Part shown: positions 63,373 to 64,000 of the stretch, one piece after another
Position numbering within the stretch: the first letter of the stretch is position 1
Layout of the letters: every line of letters begins with the position of its first letter
Assembly (NCBI GenBank): GCA_964007475.1
Contig: OZ023274.1
Span: 90,419,213 to 90,483,212 of the forward strand
DNA from: Hybos culiciformis
Lineage: Eukaryota > Arthropoda > Insecta > Diptera > Hybotidae
Direction of reading: 5' to 3'
DNA: 64,000 nt
Translations under genes and position numbers: made by a program
Notes under the pieces: generated by a model
What the model saw: only the letters and a program-made list of their open reading frames with translations
The model's database searches: none
What the model was told of the DNA's origin: nothing

Positions 63373-63588
63373 CATAGATTAAGAATACAGAAAGATGGGA
63401 AGCTTCATACAACATTATTTTTGGTATTTTTAAGTCAATGTGTTAGTAAAACAAAATAAAATACGTGATAATTATCAATGTATGAAAAGAATTTTATTTA
63501 GTTTTACTAACACCTTCACAATAAAATACCAAAAAAGACTGAAAAAATGTTGTATGAAGTTCCCATCTTTATGTATTCTTAATCTATG
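63373..63588. mobile_element. MITE with ~75-bp terminal inverted repeats
   Basis: Left CATAGATTAAGAATACA ... AAGATGGGAA ... TTCATACAACATT is repeated in reverse complement at the right end, and the similarity continues with gaps through TTTTTGGTATTTT and GTGTTAGTAAAAC. It is flanked by a perfect 7-bp duplication, CTTCTAG (63366-63372 and 63589-63595). It is 216 bp, non-coding, almost entirely arm. Confidence 0.85.
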
Positions 63589-63599
63589 CTTCTAGTTAA

Positions 63600-63668
63600 A
63601 AATATAATAGGACGGGTTTCGAATTTGAAACACGTCCGGCAGGCAGAGTTTAACCAACCCATTATATT
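63600..63668. repeat. short inverted-repeat remnant
   Basis: TATAATAGGACGGG on the left faces CCCATTATA on the right, with GGACGGGTTTCGAATTTG and ACACGTCC between. The right end AGAGTTTAACCAA is the same as the right end of the element at 25770-25935, so this may be a deleted relative. Confidence 0.4.
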
Positions 63669-64000
63669 TTAACAGATCATCTTCAATATTCAATCTTTCT
63701 TCAATATTTCTGTAGTGCGCGGTTTAAAAATGTAATTGTTTTTATTTCATTTCGTATTCGATTACTTTCTAAAAATAATTTCGAATATTTCATAAGTATT
63801 CGATTAATGAATGCCACTAGAAAAAAATTTCATGATAAAAATAAAATAAAAAAAAAAAATTCTCATACAAATAAGAAATAAAACTTAATTCAGTGAAAAA
63901 AAATTATAATTATTAATTATTAAGTAATTAGTTTTAAATATTAAATAAGCAAAAAAAAATAATGAAATTAAGGAAAAGCTTAGAATTACAACAATTAAGA

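Overview
This is an AT-rich window (mostly A and T outside genes and mobile DNA) from an animal nuclear genome, most likely an insect or another arthropod. The genes have GT-AG introns, match single-copy animal housekeeping families (ADAT3, VPS4, LSM10, ZNF277, RNF113, ariadne-1, FAM136A, CDO1, CFDP1), and are spread thinly with no operons. A retroelement tail made of CCTAA units matches the TTAGG telomere repeat of many arthropods, which argues against higher flies. I do not name a species.

Layout. 1-6.7 kb: the first three coding exons (minus strand) of an unrecognised, probably nuclear, protein that runs off the left edge. 6.7-16.3 kb: gene-free AT-rich DNA with a MITE-like inverted repeat (13.1-13.35 kb) and an internally deleted hAT element (15.35-15.9 kb). 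16.3-17.5 kb: intronless ADAT3. 18.4-21.4 kb: a 5'-truncated LINE and a 2-kb element with long inverted ends that carries a second LINE fragment and a decayed unknown reading frame. 23.7-32.3 kb: the gene-dense core, with VPS4(-), LSM10(+), ZNF277(+) and RNF113(-); ari-1(+) runs from 32.4 to 37.5 kb. 39.2-46.4 kb: a five-finger C2H2 gene(-) and FAM136A(+), with foldback elements in and between them. 47-49.2 kb: CDO1(-). 49.3-60 kb: no recognisable gene. 60-61.4 kb: a poly-C TIR element and a large foldback element. 61.7-62.8 kb: CFDP1/Yeti(-).

How the genes relate. They are unlinked housekeeping functions: wobble-base tRNA editing, ESCRT-III recycling, U7 snRNP and histone mRNA 3' ends, splicing, RBR ubiquitin ligation, mitochondrial intermembrane space, cysteine oxidation, and SWR1-type chromatin remodelling. 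RNF113/ari-1 and the C2H2 gene/FAM136A are divergent pairs that could share promoter DNA. ZNF277/RNF113 are tightly convergent.

Most unusual content. There is a set of foldback elements of 0.5-2 kb. Each is built from many palindromic copies of its own short motif. They have G-rich ends (the two GAAATAAGGCCGC copies and the 2-kb element both begin GGYGCRGTG; two other elements share GGGTTGGGG and GGGAGC ends). Four show 9-bp target duplications and a fifth an 11-bp one. Elements with unrelated arm motifs share one GC-rich core, near-identical over about 21 bp, at about 40.5, 42.83 and 45.55 kb, with a rearranged remnant at 26.34 kb. This looks like one lineage, possibly Mutator-like, that exchanges arm motifs while keeping its ends and core.
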